Of a DNA stretch of 64,000 nt, positions 27,634 to 37,901 are shown one piece after another. Source of the stretch: Hoyosella subflava DQS3-9A1 (GTDB lineage Bacteria; Actinomycetota; Actinomycetes; Mycobacteriales; Mycobacteriaceae); contig NC_015564.1 in assembly GCF_000214175.1 (NCBI RefSeq), forward strand, positions 3,224,001 to 3,288,000, given 5' to 3'. Within the stretch, counting starts at the first letter, position 1, and each line of letters begins with the position of its first letter. The position numbers were made by a program, and so were the translations under genes. Under the pieces are notes generated by a model that made no database searches, had not been told where the DNA came from, and saw only the letters and a program-made list of their open reading frames with translations.

Positions 27634-28188
27634 GTGAGCGAGACCAAGCCGGAACGCCGTTCCCCTGCTCTTATCGCGACCGCGATTGCCCTGCCGCTAG
27701 CTTTGATCACCGGACTCATCGTCGCTGCAGTTGTGATGCAGCGCGACCTTGAAGCGGAGCCGGCAATCCTCGCCGAGTTCCCCGCGCCTGGTGCCGATTC
27801 GGACGAGTGCGTCACGCTGCTCGATCAGCTGCCAGATGAACTCGGAAGTCTGGAGCGCGCGGAGATCGTCGATCCAGCACCGGCCGCTACGGCGGCCTGG
27901 CGGGAGCCAGGCTTGCTCGACGACCCTGTTGTCCTGCGCTGTGGCCTTGAGCGTCCCTTGGAGTTTGACCAGGCCGCGGCGCTGCAGCTCGTGAATGAAG
28001 TGCAGTGGTTCGAGGTGTCCGGTGCGGAAATGGGGCTCGATTCAAGCACCTGGTACGCCGTCGACCGGGGCGAGTACGTCGCTCTGACGCTGCCGACCGG
28101 TACTGGCCCGACGCCTGTTCAGATCATTTCAGAGGTCATCAGCGAGCATCTCCCCCAGCAGGAACTCGACCCCGCACCGATCGGCTGA
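27634..28188 (+). CDS. DUF3515 family membrane-anchored protein
   Basis: A 184-residue actinobacterial protein of unknown function. It has one N-terminal membrane segment (about 12-35, ALIATAIALPLALITGLIVAA) that anchors an extracytoplasmic domain. That domain carries the family features DECVTLLDQLPDELGSLERA, PVVLRCGLERP, WYAVDRGEYVALTLPTGTGP and IISEVISEHL. The two cysteines probably form a disulfide. The GTG start has GATGAGG upstream. It is always found close to thiL and ddl in mycolic-acid actinobacteria. It is convergent with ddl with only three bases between the stops. Confidence 0.88.
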   Translation: MSETKPERRSPALIATAIALPLALITGLIVAAVVMQRDLEAEPAILAEFPAPGADSDECVTLLDQLPDELGSLERAEIVDPAPAATAAWREPGLLDDPVVLRCGLERPLEFDQAAALQLVNEVQWFEVSGAEMGLDSSTWYAVDRGEYVALTLPTGTGPTPVQIISEVISEHLPQQELDPAPIG

Positions 28189-28191
28189 CTG

Positions 28192-29307
28192 CTATCGCAG
28201 ACCAATACCCCGGGCAATCGCGGTGTCGATCAGGGTTGAAATCAGCTCCTGGTACTCGATACCTGATACTGCCCAGACACGCGGGTAAAGCGAGATCGAC
28301 GTAAACCCGGGCATCGTGTTGACTTCGTTGATGAGCGGACCGTCATCGGTGATGAAGAAATCGACACGCGCAATGCCCTGACAGTCAAGAGCGGTGAATG
28401 CAGCAACGCTGAGGCGCTGGATCTCCCTGGTCATCGCGTCGTCGAGATTCGCTGGAACGTCGAATTCGGTGACGTCGTTGATGTACTTCGTTTCGAAGTC
28501 ATAGAACGCCCCGCCAGCAGCGTCACCACCGTGGGTGTCGGGCAGTCTGATCTCCGCGACGACGCTTGCTTCGACCCTGCCATCCGGGAACTCGAGCACT
28601 CCACATTCGACTTCTCGCCCGACGACGCCCGCCTCGATGATCACCTTGGGGTCGTAGCGGCGCGCCTCATCTACGGCAGCGTCGAGATCGTCCCACGTCG
28701 TGATTCGCGAGATGCCGATGGACGAACCACCGCGCGCGGGCTTGACGAAAGCTGGCAGGCCCAAGTAGCCACGCTGTTCATCGGTGAGCGTCTTGACCCC
28801 TGGTCGCAATACGACCTGGCGCCCTACCGGAAGGCCTTCGGCAGCAAGGAGCTTCTTGGTGAATTCCTTGTCCATCCCGCCCGCGCTCGCGAGAACGCCC
28901 GCCCCCACGTAGGGGACGCCCGCTAGCTCCAGCAAACCCTGAATAGTGCCGTCCTCGCCGTAAGGACCGTGCAGGACCGGGAAAACCACGTCAACCGCAG
29001 CGAACTCACCACCAGCCTGGTCTCCGTCGAGCGAGATGACCGCTCCGCGCCGGGCCGGCGACGCCGACAACGCAAGCTCGCCGCCATCCGCGGAAACCTC
29101 GGGCAGCGAGCCCGCTGTGATGACGAGTTCGTCAGGGTCGGTGCCGCCGTTCACCCAGGCGCCGTCCGGAGTGATTCCGATTGGAACAACATCGAAACGA
29201 TCCCGATCGATATGGCGCAAAACACTTCCCGCTGATACACAAGAAACGGAATGCTCACTGCTGCGGCCACCGAACACTACGGCTACGCGGATTCGTTCAC
29301 TCGTCAC
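28192..29307 (-). CDS. ddl: D-alanine--D-alanine ligase
   Basis: A 371-residue ATP-grasp enzyme that makes the D-Ala-D-Ala dipeptide of peptidoglycan precursors, the target of D-cycloserine. It opens [16 protein letters not shown] and carries [20 protein letters not shown], the ATP-grasp region [14 protein letters not shown] and the metal-binding end [23 protein letters not shown]. These include the HGxxGEDG serine-loop family signature and the double-acidic NEVNT. GTG start. It follows gpsA with a 53-base gap, so the two probably form an operon, as in mycobacteria. Confidence 0.97.
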   Translation of the reverse strand: MTSERIRVAVVFGGRSSEHSVSCVSAGSVLRHIDRDRFDVVPIGITPDGAWVNGGTDPDELVITAGSLPEVSADGGELALSASPARRGAVISLDGDQAGGEFAAVDVVFPVLHGPYGEDGTIQGLLELAGVPYVGAGVLASAGGMDKEFTKKLLAAEGLPVGRQVVLRPGVKTLTDEQRGYLGLPAFVKPARGGSSIGISRITTWDDLDAAVDEARRYDPKVIIEAGVVGREVECGVLEFPDGRVEASVVAEIRLPDTHGGDAAGGAFYDFETKYINDVTEFDVPANLDDAMTREIQRLSVAAFTALDCQGIARVDFFITDDGPLINEVNTMPGFTSISLYPRVWAVSGIEYQELISTLIDTAIARGIGLR

Positions 29308-29360
29308 TCTTGAGACGCTACCTGGGACTGCCTTTACTGCGTGCGCGCACCGGCAAGGTG

Positions 29361-30359
29361 TTACTCAGGCTTCATTCTGCGCCCAAGGAGTTGCTGGACC
29401 GCATCGAGCACCGCTTGTTCCTCGTGGCACACCTGGTGCACCGCATTCGTCAATGGCATTTCGACGCCGTAACTGTTCGCCAGCGCCTGCACCGAGGTGC
29501 ACGATTTCACGCCCTCAGCTACCTGTCCATGCGTCGCAGCCTGCGCCTCCGCCATCGATCCGCCGCGGCCGAGCGCCTCCCCGAAACTCCGGTTGCGGGA
29601 AAGCGATGATGTACAGGTGGCGACCAGATCGCCGACACCCGCGAGGCCCGCCAGCGTCGCCGGATTGGCGCCGAGCGCGACACCGAGCCGCGTTATCTCC
29701 GCGAGGCCCCTGGTGATGATCGATGCGATCGTGTTCACGCCGAGGCCCACACCCGCTGCCATGCCGCATGCGAGGGCAATCACGTTCTTGCATGCCCCAC
29801 CAATTTCGCATCCGATGACATCCGCGTTCGTGTACGGCCGGAAATACATTGTGTGGCAGGCCTTCTGCAGCGAGATTGCCCGTGACGAATCGGGGCAGGC
29901 GATCACGGTCGCGGCCGGCTGGCTTTCGGCAATCTCACGGGCAAGGTTGGGGCCGGAAAGCACCGCGACCCGTGACTGATCAGCTTTGGTGACCTGCGTG
30001 ATGACCTGGCTCATCCGCAGCAGAGTGTCCATCTCGATACCTTTCGCGAGGCTCATCAGCGTCGCGTCCGGCGGGAGCATTTCCTTCCAGGCCCCGAGAT
30101 TGGTGCGCAGCGTCTGGGATGGCACGGCGAGCACGACGATGTCGGCGTCTTCTAGAGCAGCAGCAGGGTCAGCGGTGGCGTGCAGACGTTCCGGCAGGAT
30201 GATCCCGCGGAGGTAGTCACGATTCTCGTTGCGTTCCTCGATGCATTGGGCGAGTTCCGCGCGACGGGCCCACATCATGACATCGGTACCTGCATCAGCG
30301 AGGACCTTCGCATACGCGGTCCCCCATGAGCCCGAACCCATCACTGCTGCTTTAGTCAC
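29361..30359 (-). CDS. gpsA: NAD(P)-dependent glycerol-3-phosphate dehydrogenase
   Basis: About 332 residues. It reduces dihydroxyacetone phosphate to sn-glycerol-3-phosphate for phospholipids. The nucleotide loop is [19 protein letters not shown], followed by [18 protein letters not shown], with the catalytic lysine region and [21 protein letters not shown] carrying the substrate-site lysine. The frame opens at 30401, but the GTG at 30357-30359 has a strong GGAGGTAG site five bases upstream and matches the family. It is divergent from cofC across about 145 bases. Confidence 0.97.
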   Translation of the reverse strand: MTKAAVMGSGSWGTAYAKVLADAGTDVMMWARRAELAQCIEERNENRDYLRGIILPERLHATADPAAALEDADIVVLAVPSQTLRTNLGAWKEMLPPDATLMSLAKGIEMDTLLRMSQVITQVTKADQSRVAVLSGPNLAREIAESQPAATVIACPDSSRAISLQKACHTMYFRPYTNADVIGCEIGGACKNVIALACGMAAGVGLGVNTIASIITRGLAEITRLGVALGANPATLAGLAGVGDLVATCTSSLSRNRSFGEALGRGGSMAEAQAATHGQVAEGVKSCTSVQALANSYGVEMPLTNAVHQVCHEEQAVLDAVQQLLGRRMKPE

Positions 30360-30504
30360 GTGATCTACCTCCGATGTTCGTGGCTGCCCGCGGCATGTCA
30401 CTCTGGGGTTGTTTCACTTCTGCTCACGCATTCTGCCAGTCGACCGCCCGCATCGCGGGGTAAGTCAGACACCGGTGCTGCGGGCTAGCGCTTAAGGTGG
30501 TGCT

Positions 30505-31215
30505 GTGAGCGCCACATGGATCCTCATCCCGGTGAAGCCCTTCGCCCATGCCAAGTCGCGCCTCAGTTCTGCCGTCGGCCCGGAAGACCGCAGCCGCATC
30601 GCTGAGGCGATGTTGCGTGACACCCTGTCGGCGGTGCGGTCATGCCCCGACGTCAACGGAGTGACGCTCATCGGCCACCGGTCCGGAATAGCCGAAATCG
30701 CTCGCGAATACGGCGTCTCAGTGCTCGATGACGCGGAGCTCCTGGGCAGCGCACCAATGCGGATCCGCACTGGCACCTTCGCCGATCCCCGGCTCAACGC
30801 GGTCATCGCCGGCGCCGCCGACACCATTCGCAAGAAAGCAGCGAATCACGCGATCGGCGTGCTGCACGCGGATCTGCCCGCGCTCGCTGCCGCCGATATC
30901 ACGGCAGTCATCGGCGACATGCGTCGGTCTCCGTCTCCGATCTTCGTTGCGGACCGACACGGCTACGGCACCACGGGACTCTTTATGCCACAGGGTGTGA
31001 TTTTCGCCCCACAGTTCGGAGAGAGTTCCGCATTGCGCCACTTGCAGGCGGGGGCTGTCGCTGCAGCCGGCGAACTAACCGGGCTGCGCTGCGACGTTGA
31101 CACCCCAGAGGACCTCGAAGCAGCGCTCGAGGCTGGCGCTGGAAAGTGGACACGCGCGGCAGTAACACGCGCGCTGTGCACCGGAACCTTTACCTGCGAG
31201 ACACGAAAAGTTTAG
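30505..31215 (+). CDS. cofC: Phosphoenolpyruvate guanylyltransferase (CofC/FbiD) of coenzyme F420 synthesis
   Basis: A 236-residue nucleotidyltransferase of the MobA-like fold. In mycobacteria FbiD makes enolpyruvyl-diphospho-5-guanosine, the first precursor of the F420 tail. Readable signatures are WILIPVKPFAHAKSRLS (the KxxxxAKSRL nucleotide motif), GVLHADLPALAAADI, FVADRHGYGTTGLF and LRCDVDTPEDL. Presence of F420 synthesis agrees with the mycolic-acid actinobacterial lineage. The GTG start has AAGGTGG four bases upstream. ppk follows 54 bases later, the same order as Rv2983-Rv2984. Confidence 0.92.
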   Translation: MSATWILIPVKPFAHAKSRLSSAVGPEDRSRIAEAMLRDTLSAVRSCPDVNGVTLIGHRSGIAEIAREYGVSVLDDAELLGSAPMRIRTGTFADPRLNAVIAGAADTIRKKAANHAIGVLHADLPALAAADITAVIGDMRRSPSPIFVADRHGYGTTGLFMPQGVIFAPQFGESSALRHLQAGAVAAAGELTGLRCDVDTPEDLEAALEAGAGKWTRAAVTRALCTGTFTCETRKV

Positions 31216-31269
31216 GACGGAGTTTCCGCTCCGGCTTGCTGTCCTGCCACAATTTGGAATGATCGAAGA

Positions 31270-33522
31270 GTGAACCATAGCGAACGAACCGCCGAGCCGA
31301 AAAGCGGCTCCGTGGCAGTGACAAATACGTCCCAGGAACCCGATTCCGCGTCCGCGGGTTCGTTCGCCTCAGAGGCTGTTGAGGTTACGGGCAATGGCAC
31401 CGGAGGCGCCGGAGAGCCCGTCCACGTCATCCCTTCAGCTCCCCCTGCTGCGACGTCCGATGAGGCCGCCGCGGAAGCTCTGCCAGCCGACAGGTACCTC
31501 AACCGTGAGTTGAGCTGGCTAGACTTCAACTCGCGCGTCCTCAGCCTCGCTGAGGACAGTTCCATTCCGCTACTCGAGCGGGCGAAGTTCCTCGCGATCT
31601 TTGCATCTAACCTCGACGAGTTCTACATGGTCCGAGTCGCGGGACTGAAGCGTCGCGATGAGACAGGGCTGTCGGTACGGTCCGCTGACGGGCTCTCTCC
31701 CCGTGAGCAACTTTCGCTCGTAGCCAAGCGCACGCAAGAACTCGCAGAGAAGCACGCCCGCGTCTTTCTCGATCAGGTCCGTCCCGTGCTCGCCGACAAC
31801 GGGATCTCCATCATCGCGTGGTCAGACCTCGGAGAACGCGACCGCGACCATCTCTCAAAGTACTTTCACGAGCATGTCTTTCCGGTCCTGACCCCACTCG
31901 CTGTCGACCCGGCACATCCCTTCCCTTACATCAGCGGCCTCAGCCTGAACCTGGCCGTCACGGTGCGGGACAGCGCAGCTGGCACACACTTCGCGCGCGT
32001 GAAGGTGCCCGATAACGTCGCCCGTTTCGTGAAAGTGAGCCTCGAGGATCGTGAGGGGGTCGCGTTCCTCCCTCTCGAGGAACTGATCGCCGCGCACCTT
32101 GACGTGTTGTTCCACGGCATGGAGGTCGTCGAACATCACGCGTTCCGCATCACACGTAACGCTGATTTCGAAGTCGAAGAGGATCGCGACGAAGACCTGC
32201 TGCAGGCACTCGAACGGGAACTTGCCCGGCGCCGTTTCGGGTCGCCAGTGCGCCTCGAGGTCTCCGACGACATGACCGAGCACATGCTGGACCTCCTCCT
32301 CCGCGAACTCGACGTGGATCCCGCGGACGTCGTCCATGTCCCAGGCCTACTCGACCTGTCAAGTCTGTGGCAGGTGTATGGCGTGGACCGGGCGAGCCTG
32401 AAAGACAAGCCGTTCGTGCCCGCCACTCACCCCGCGTTCGGCGAACGCGAAACTCCGAAAAGTGTGTTCTCCACGCTGCGGGAGGGCGACGTTCTCGTTC
32501 ATCACCCGTATGACTCGTTTTCTACCAGCGTTCAGCGTTTTGTCGAGCAGGCTGCTGCGGATCCCAACGTTCTCGCGATCAAGCAGACGCTATACCGCAC
32601 ATCGGGCGACTCCCCGATCATCAACGCGCTTATCGATGCCGCGGAAGCGGGCAAACAGGTCGTCGCGCTCGTCGAGATCAAAGCACGATTCGACGAGCAG
32701 GCGAACATCAAGTGGGCACGCAAACTAGAGCAGGCAGGCGTGCACGTCGTCTACGGACTGGTGGGCCTGAAGACGCACTGCAAGACGTGCCTCGTGGTCC
32801 GTCGTGAAGGCTCGACAATCCGCCGCTACTGCCACATTGGCACAGGCAACTACAACCCCAAGACTGCTCGTCTCTACGAGGACGTGGGCCTGTTGACGGC
32901 AGCGCCTGACATCGGCGCCGACCTGACCGATCTGTTCAACTCACTCACCGGGTATTCCCGGGTTGAGCAGTACCGCAACTTGCTGGTCGCGCCGACAGGC
33001 GTCCGATCTGGCATTCTTCAGCGGATCGATGATGAGATCGCGCACCACCGCGCCGGGCGTCCAGCACGGATCCGGCTCAAAGCGAACGCTCTCGTTGATG
33101 AACAAATCATCGACGGCCTCTATAAGGCGTCTCAGGCTGGTGTGCCGGTAGAGATCGTGGTCCGCGGCATCTGTGCGCTTAAACCTGGTGTACCTGGCTT
33201 AAGCGAAACCATCCACGTGCGTTCGATAATTGGGCGTTTCCTCGAGCACTCGCGCATCATGCATTTCCAGGGTTGCGACGAATTCTGGATTGGCAGCGCT
33301 GACATGATGCACCGCAACCTTGACCGGCGGGTAGAAGTGCTCGTGCGGGTTCGCGACCCTAAGAGCACTACGCAACTTGACGAGCTGTTCGAATCCGCCC
33401 TCGATCCCACAACACGCTGCTGGATTCTGCAGGCGGACAGCAACTGGATCGCGGCGCCTGCTGACGGTGAACAAGTCCGGGACCATCAAGACGAACTCAT
33501 TCGTCGCCATAAGGCGCAGTGA
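31270..33522 (+). CDS. ppk: Polyphosphate kinase 1
   Basis: A 750-residue enzyme that polymerises ATP gamma-phosphate into polyphosphate. After a 75-residue disordered Ser/Ala/Glu leader come [18 protein letters not shown] and [20 protein letters not shown]. In the phospholipase-D-like catalytic half, [16 protein letters not shown] holds the autophosphorylated histidine and [19 protein letters not shown] the second site. GTG start. The upstream sequence lacks a clear ribosome site. The stop overlaps the GTG of the next gene by four bases, coupling it to the Nudix hydrolase. Confidence 0.97.
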   Translation: MNHSERTAEPKSGSVAVTNTSQEPDSASAGSFASEAVEVTGNGTGGAGEPVHVIPSAPPAATSDEAAAEALPADRYLNRELSWLDFNSRVLSLAEDSSIPLLERAKFLAIFASNLDEFYMVRVAGLKRRDETGLSVRSADGLSPREQLSLVAKRTQELAEKHARVFLDQVRPVLADNGISIIAWSDLGERDRDHLSKYFHEHVFPVLTPLAVDPAHPFPYISGLSLNLAVTVRDSAAGTHFARVKVPDNVARFVKVSLEDREGVAFLPLEELIAAHLDVLFHGMEVVEHHAFRITRNADFEVEEDRDEDLLQALERELARRRFGSPVRLEVSDDMTEHMLDLLLRELDVDPADVVHVPGLLDLSSLWQVYGVDRASLKDKPFVPATHPAFGERETPKSVFSTLREGDVLVHHPYDSFSTSVQRFVEQAAADPNVLAIKQTLYRTSGDSPIINALIDAAEAGKQVVALVEIKARFDEQANIKWARKLEQAGVHVVYGLVGLKTHCKTCLVVRREGSTIRRYCHIGTGNYNPKTARLYEDVGLLTAAPDIGADLTDLFNSLTGYSRVEQYRNLLVAPTGVRSGILQRIDDEIAHHRAGRPARIRLKANALVDEQIIDGLYKASQAGVPVEIVVRGICALKPGVPGLSETIHVRSIIGRFLEHSRIMHFQGCDEFWIGSADMMHRNLDRRVEVLVRVRDPKSTTQLDELFESALDPTTRCWILQADSNWIAAPADGEQVRDHQDELIRRHKAQ

Positions 33523-34457
33523 GGTCGCGTCCCCCGATGAGCGTAGTGTCCACGAAGCGCAGCAAGTCGAGTGTCCTCGCCGCTGGGGCCGTCCTGTGGC
33601 GGCGCAATCCCAAGGCGCGCGGGGGCGTTGAAGTCGCGGTAATCCACCGGCCGAGATACGACGATTGGTCGCTGCCAAAAGGAAAACTCGATGCCGGCGA
33701 AACGCCGGTTGTCGCCGCGGCGCGCGAAATCGCGGAGGAAACAGGCTTCATCCCGAGGCTTGGCAGACACCTCATCCGAGTGTCGTATCCGCTGACGGAT
33801 GCGCGCCGCAAAGAGGTTGATTACTGGTCGGCCGAGGCGCTCTCGGGTGAATTCACTCCCAACGGGGAGGTTGACGAACTCATCTGGGTGCCCTTGGCGA
33901 AGGCTCCCGCAACCGTGACGTACAACCTGGACCGGCGGGTTCTCAAGAAGTTCGCTGAGTTGTCCGCTGACGTCACTACCCTGCTCGTGATCCGTCACGG
34001 CAAGGCAGGTCGTCGCGGTGACTTTCCCGAGGATGACAACCTCCGTCCTCTCGACGCCACCGGCCGGGCACAAGCTGAAGCTCTCGTGCCTCATCTTCTG
34101 GCCTACGGTGTCACTGACGTTCATTCTGCAGACCGAACGCGCTGCATCCAGACTGTGGCTCCTACCGCAGATGAGCTTGGCAACGCGGTTGTCGTCGAGC
34201 CAACCATGTCGGAAGAGGAATACGTTCGTAAACCGAAGGCCAGCAATGAGCGGCTGCTCGAGATCTCACGTCTCCCAGGCGTACACGCGGTGTGCAGTCA
34301 GGGTGGAGTCATTCCCGGGCTACTCGATTGGCTTGCCAAGCGGAGTTCCATAACCCTGCCGCCCGCGAAGAACCGCAAAGGGAGCCTCTGGGCGCTCACC
34401 ATGCTCGATGGACGGTTGCTGAGCGCCGACTACCTGGACTCTCCACTCGGGGCATAG
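33519..34457 (+). CDS. mutT1: Nudix hydrolase fused to a histidine phosphatase domain (MutT1-like)
   Basis: A 312-residue two-domain protein. The N-terminal Nudix domain has the box [20 protein letters not shown] followed by TG, complete with the REIAEE core. The C-terminal phosphoglycerate-mutase-like domain (about 155 on) begins [17 protein letters not shown] with the RHG catalytic motif. In mycobacteria this fusion hydrolyses 8-oxo-dGTP and diadenosine polyphosphates to clean the nucleotide pool. The GTG at 33519 overlaps the ppk stop (GTGA). An ATG at 33537, close to the mycobacterial start, is an equally good alternative. Adjacency to ppk is conserved. Confidence 0.93.
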   Translation: MRSRPPMSVVSTKRSKSSVLAAGAVLWRRNPKARGGVEVAVIHRPRYDDWSLPKGKLDAGETPVVAAAREIAEETGFIPRLGRHLIRVSYPLTDARRKEVDYWSAEALSGEFTPNGEVDELIWVPLAKAPATVTYNLDRRVLKKFAELSADVTTLLVIRHGKAGRRGDFPEDDNLRPLDATGRAQAEALVPHLLAYGVTDVHSADRTRCIQTVAPTADELGNAVVVEPTMSEEEYVRKPKASNERLLEISRLPGVHAVCSQGGVIPGLLDWLAKRSSITLPPAKNRKGSLWALTMLDGRLLSADYLDSPLGA

Positions 34458-34497
34458 CTTCCGGTTGAGTGGTGCCAGCTACCAGTACACGCGAAAA

Positions 34498-34551
34498 AGC
34501 ACGGGCCGCGGGATGACGCGCTGACGTAGCGCGCCACCCGTAACCCGTGCT
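34498..34551. terminator. Branched hairpin at the mutT1/hupB convergent junction
   Basis: Outer arms AGCACGGG (34498-34505) and CCCGTGCT (34544-34551) enclose an inner stem CGCGC/GCGCG (34517-34521 with 34529-34533). This is a structured, GC-rich hairpin between convergent genes. There is no T tract. It is probably a terminator for one or both transcripts. Confidence 0.55.
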
Positions 34552-34585
34552 CGCTCTGGCCTGGCCCTGCAAACCCGGTCGACGA

Positions 34586-35533
34586 CTACGTCTCCGAACC
34601 GGCGCCTTCACTCGGCGCTGAACTCTTGCGGGCGCGCGTCGACTTAGCTGCGGTCGATTTCTTGGCCGCTGTCGTTTTCTTGGCGGTGGTCTTCTTGGCC
34701 GGCGTCGTTTTCTTCGCCGCAGCCGACTTGGCTGCAGTGGACTTCGCGGGCGTGGTCGACTTCGCAGCAGTAGTCTTCTTCGCCGCCGTCGACTTCGCTG
34801 CCGTGGACTTCGCGGGCGTGGTCGACTTCGCAGCAGTAGTCTTCTTCGCCGCCGTCGACTTCGCAGCAGTAGTCTTCTTCGCCGCCGTCGACTTCGCAGC
34901 AGTAGTCTTCTTCGCCGCCGTCGACTTCGCTGCCGTGGACTTCGCGGGCGTGGTCGACTTCGCTGCCGTAGTCTTCTTCGCCGCCGTGGTCGACTTCGCC
35001 GCCGTTGACTTCGCTGCAGTCGACTTCGCCGCCGTCGACTTCGCGGCGGTGGTCTTCTTGGCTGCAGCCTTCTTCGCGGGAGCCTTTGCCGCTGCGCCTG
35101 ACGATTCAGCCTTGGCGCTCACCGCCTTTGCCGACGCCGCACGACGCGGCGCCTTCGCGACGGTGCTCCGGGCGGCCCGCGGCAGCGGCGCCTTTCCCTC
35201 GTCCGCCGACGCTCCCGCTCCCCGCTTTACCGCCGGCCCCTCGGCTGGCAATTCCGCGGTACCGGACACCAGCGCCTTGAACTGAGCACCCGGCCGGAAG
35301 GACGGCACACTCGTCGGTTCAACACGGACAGTGTCTCCGGTTCGCGGATTTCGTGCCACACGGGCGGCACGCTTCCGCTGTTCGAACACACCAAATCCGG
35401 TGATTGTCACGCTTTTTCCCGCATGTACTGCTCGCACGATCAAGTCGACGAACGTCTCAACCGCCTGCGATGCGCTGCGCCGATCTGTCCCCAGTTTTTG
35501 GGTGAGGGCATCGACGAGATCCGCTTTGTTCAT
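34586..35533 (-). CDS. hupB: HU-family DNA-binding protein with long Lys/Ala-rich tail (HupB)
   Basis: About 315 residues. Residues 1-90 are the HU fold: [48 protein letters not shown] (the DNA-gripping arm) and [11 protein letters not shown]. The remaining 220 residues are a histone H1-like tail of Lys-Ser-Thr-Ala-Ala and Lys-Lys-Thr-Thr-Ala-Ala blocks. Mycobacterial HupB has the same architecture; its tail binds and compacts DNA and is a site of acetylation. The tail here is unusually long and repetitive. The ATG at 35531-35533 has GGAGG upstream and fits the HU start (NKADL). A long antisense frame across the tail is a shadow of the repeats. Confidence 0.96.
34737..34990. repeat. Tandem 33-base repeats in the hupB tail
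   Basis: The string cagcagtagt recurs at 34765, 34831, 34864 and 34897, at spacings of 66, 33 and 33. Within 34737-34863 a block of about 61 bases is repeated exactly 66 bases later. A third, diverged copy lies near 34936. Each 33-base unit encodes the 11-residue phrase built on [11 protein letters not shown]. The near-identity at DNA level suggests recent slippage or unequal exchange, so tail length is likely to vary between strains. Confidence 0.9.
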
Positions 35534-35666
35534 GGATAGCCTCCGCACAATGTGGCCCCATTCGGACCGGCCAAAGTCTCACGGTTTACCCGTGTTCCTC
35601 AAGAGTCTATGTGCCACGGCAAATCTCGTGTGCGGAGTTGGCAGAAATTAGTCCCTAATGCGCGAA

Positions 35667-36272
35667 TTAATTTTCCGCGCGCGCCGGAAGGGTTTTTGGT
35701 TTCCACGCTGGACGCTGACTCTCGAAATCGGCGATCGCATCAGCATGACGCAGCGTAAGGCCAATATCGTCGAGCCCTTCGAGCAACCGCCACCGCGTGT
35801 AGTCGTCAATATCAAAGGGCACCACGAGAGTTCCCGCACTGACCGTCTTTGACTCGAGGTCCACGGTCACCTCTAGACCAGGCTGTTCCTCGAGGGCCTT
35901 CCACAGGAGCTCTACGTCAGATTGCTCGACTTGAGCCGCAAGCAACCCCTGCTTGCCGGAGTTGCCGCGGAAAATGTCGGCGAATCTCGAGGAGATCACG
36001 ACCCGGAACCCAAAATCTGACAGCGCCCAGACCGCGTGTTCCCGGGACGAGCCGGTTCCGAAATCCGGTCCGGCCACGAGCACTGAGCCCTGCTGATATG
36101 GGGGCACGTTCAGAATGAACGACGGGTCATTTCGCCATGCGGCGAACAAACCATCCTCGAACCCTGTTCGTGTTACCCGCTTGAGATAGACCGCAGGAAT
36201 GATTTGGTCGGTGTCGACATTTGAGCGGCGCAACGGCACGCCGATCCCTGTGTGGGTCGAAAAAGCTTCCAT
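35667..36272 (-). CDS. leuD: 3-isopropylmalate dehydratase small subunit
   Basis: A 201-residue subunit that with LeuC isomerises 2-isopropylmalate to 3-isopropylmalate in leucine synthesis. [20 protein letters not shown] and IIPAVYLKR are the start of the swivelling aconitase domain. [20 protein letters not shown] carries the substrate-binding GTGSSREHA motif. Standard length. The ATG start has GAGGAC upstream. It lies 26 bases after leuC. The downstream hupB is a separate transcription unit. Confidence 0.97.
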   Translation of the reverse strand: MEAFSTHTGIGVPLRRSNVDTDQIIPAVYLKRVTRTGFEDGLFAAWRNDPSFILNVPPYQQGSVLVAGPDFGTGSSREHAVWALSDFGFRVVISSRFADIFRGNSGKQGLLAAQVEQSDVELLWKALEEQPGLEVTVDLESKTVSAGTLVVPFDIDDYTRWRLLEGLDDIGLTLRHADAIADFESQRPAWKPKTLPARAEN

Positions 36273-36298
36273 CAGTTGTCCTCAGGTTCGAGAAGAAG

Positions 36299-37756
36299 TC
36301 AGTCCAGGTCTGTAGGCGCAGCGAACGTGCCCTTGACGGCGGTTGCAGCGGCGACGAGCGGGGAAACGAGATGCGTGCGACCGCCTTTGCCCTGTCGTCC
36401 CTCGAAATTTCGGTTCGAGGTCGACGCACATCGCTCACCAGGTGCGAGCTGATCTGGGTTCATACCGAGACACATCGAGCAGCCTGCGCTGCGCCACTCG
36501 GCGCCCGCTGCTTCGAAAATCGCGCCAAGCCCCTCAGCTTCGGCCTGCGCGCGCACGCGCATTGAGCCGGGCACGACGAGCATCCGAACACCCGGAGCTA
36601 TCGTGCGACCTTTCAGGACGTCCGCTGCCGCGCGAAGATCCTCGATCCGGCCATTCGTGCACGAACCGATGAACACGGCGTCCACAGCGATGTCACGGAT
36701 AGGGGTACCCGGGGTCAGGTCCATGTATTCGAGGGCCTTGTACGCGGATTGCTTGGCACCCTCGTCGCCATACAACTCCGGATCGGGCACTGACTCCCCG
36801 AGCGGCACTCCCTGGCCGGGATTGGTGCCCCACGTCACGAATGGAGTCAGTGCCGTCGCGTCGATGTATACCTCTTGGTCGAACTGCGCGCCCTCATCGG
36901 TCGTCAACTGCTCCCACGCGGCGACCGCGGTATCCCAGTCGGCGCCCTGCGGGGCGTGCGGACGTCCCTTGATGAAGTCGTATGTGATCTGATCGGGAGC
37001 GATAAGGCCCGCGCGAGCGCCAGCTTCGATGGACATGTTGCAGATCGTCATCCGGGCTTCCATCGAGAGCGAGCGGATTGCGTCGCCTCGGTACTCGAGG
37101 ACGTACCCCTGTCCCCCGCCCGTTCCGATCTTGGCGATCACCGCAAGAATGATGTCCTTGCTCGTGACACCAGGAGGCAACTGCCCATCGACGTTGATCG
37201 CCATCGTCTTGAACGGGCGCAGCGGCAGCGTTTGTGTCGCGAGCACATGCTCGACCTCAGACGTGCCGATACCCATGGCGATGGAGCCGAAAGCGCCATG
37301 TGTCGAGGTGTGGCTGTCACCGCAGACGATAGTCATGCCCGGTTGTGTCAGCCCTAGCTGCGGCCCGACTACATGGACGATGCCCTGCTCGATATCACCC
37401 ATCGGGTGCAGGCGGACGCCGAACTCTTCGCAGTTCTTGCGCAGGGTTTCCACCTGCGTACGCGAGACGAGGTCCGCAATGGGCTTGTCGATGCCCACAG
37501 TCGGTACGTTGTGATCCTCCGTCGCAATCGTGAGGTCAGGGCGGCGAACTGGACGGTCAGCGAGACGGAGGCCGTCAAATGCCTGTGGGCTAGTCACCTC
37601 GTGCACGAGGTGAAGGTCGATGTAGATCAGGTCTGGTTCGCGGGACTCGCCTTCACCAGAGCCTCGGACGACGACGTGCTCTTCCCAAACCTTTTCAGCC
37701 ATGGTGCGGGGGCGGCGCTCCGCTGCTACACCGCCCACGGGAGATTCGCTTACCAT
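36299..37756 (-). CDS. leuC: 3-isopropylmalate dehydratase large subunit
   Basis: A 485-residue aconitase-family subunit holding the [4Fe-4S] cluster. Motifs: [49 protein letters not shown], and the two cluster regions [16 protein letters not shown] and [15 protein letters not shown], giving three cysteines. ATG at 37756 with the ribosome site GAGGGTGAG immediately upstream. An internal ATG at 37702 (AEKVWEEH) would also produce a normal protein. It is divergent from the IclR regulator across 142 bases, the arrangement of leuCD and LtbR in corynebacteria. A small frame (37750-37863) overlaps its start. Confidence 0.97.
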   Translation of the reverse strand: MVSESPVGGVAAERRPRTMAEKVWEEHVVVRGSGEGESREPDLIYIDLHLVHEVTSPQAFDGLRLADRPVRRPDLTIATEDHNVPTVGIDKPIADLVSRTQVETLRKNCEEFGVRLHPMGDIEQGIVHVVGPQLGLTQPGMTIVCGDSHTSTHGAFGSIAMGIGTSEVEHVLATQTLPLRPFKTMAINVDGQLPPGVTSKDIILAVIAKIGTGGGQGYVLEYRGDAIRSLSMEARMTICNMSIEAGARAGLIAPDQITYDFIKGRPHAPQGADWDTAVAAWEQLTTDEGAQFDQEVYIDATALTPFVTWGTNPGQGVPLGESVPDPELYGDEGAKQSAYKALEYMDLTPGTPIRDIAVDAVFIGSCTNGRIEDLRAAADVLKGRTIAPGVRMLVVPGSMRVRAQAEAEGLGAIFEAAGAEWRSAGCSMCLGMNPDQLAPGERCASTSNRNFEGRQGKGGRTHLVSPLVAAATAVKGTFAAPTDLD

Positions 37757-37886
37757 TTCTCACCCTCATCCCAGAGGACCCCGATGGACCGGAATTCATG
37801 GGCTGGCCGGTCCGCGGATCCACCGATCTCATTGTCCCGGGTGGGGAACTTCTCCGCCACCACTAGAATCTCAGCATTCGGAACGT

Positions 37887-37901
37887 TAATATCGTCTTGT
37901 G
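37887..37901 (+). promoter_or_regulatory. Leaderless promoter of the IclR gene
   Basis: A near-consensus -10 box TAATAT (37887-37892) is followed by six bases and then the GTG start. No ribosome site lies upstream. The transcript would therefore start at or next to the GTG, the leaderless form common in actinobacteria. This also supports the GTG as the start. Confidence 0.6.

Noticed and set aside
34737-34990. Regular repeats that could suggest a CRISPR array
   Set aside because: Repeats are directly adjacent, have no unique spacers and encode the HupB tail in frame.
34626-35285. A 219-codon plus-strand open frame rich in Ala, Val, Phe and Asp
   Set aside because: It is the exact antisense of the hupB Lys/Ala repeats. 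The repetitive codons leave the complementary frame open by necessity.
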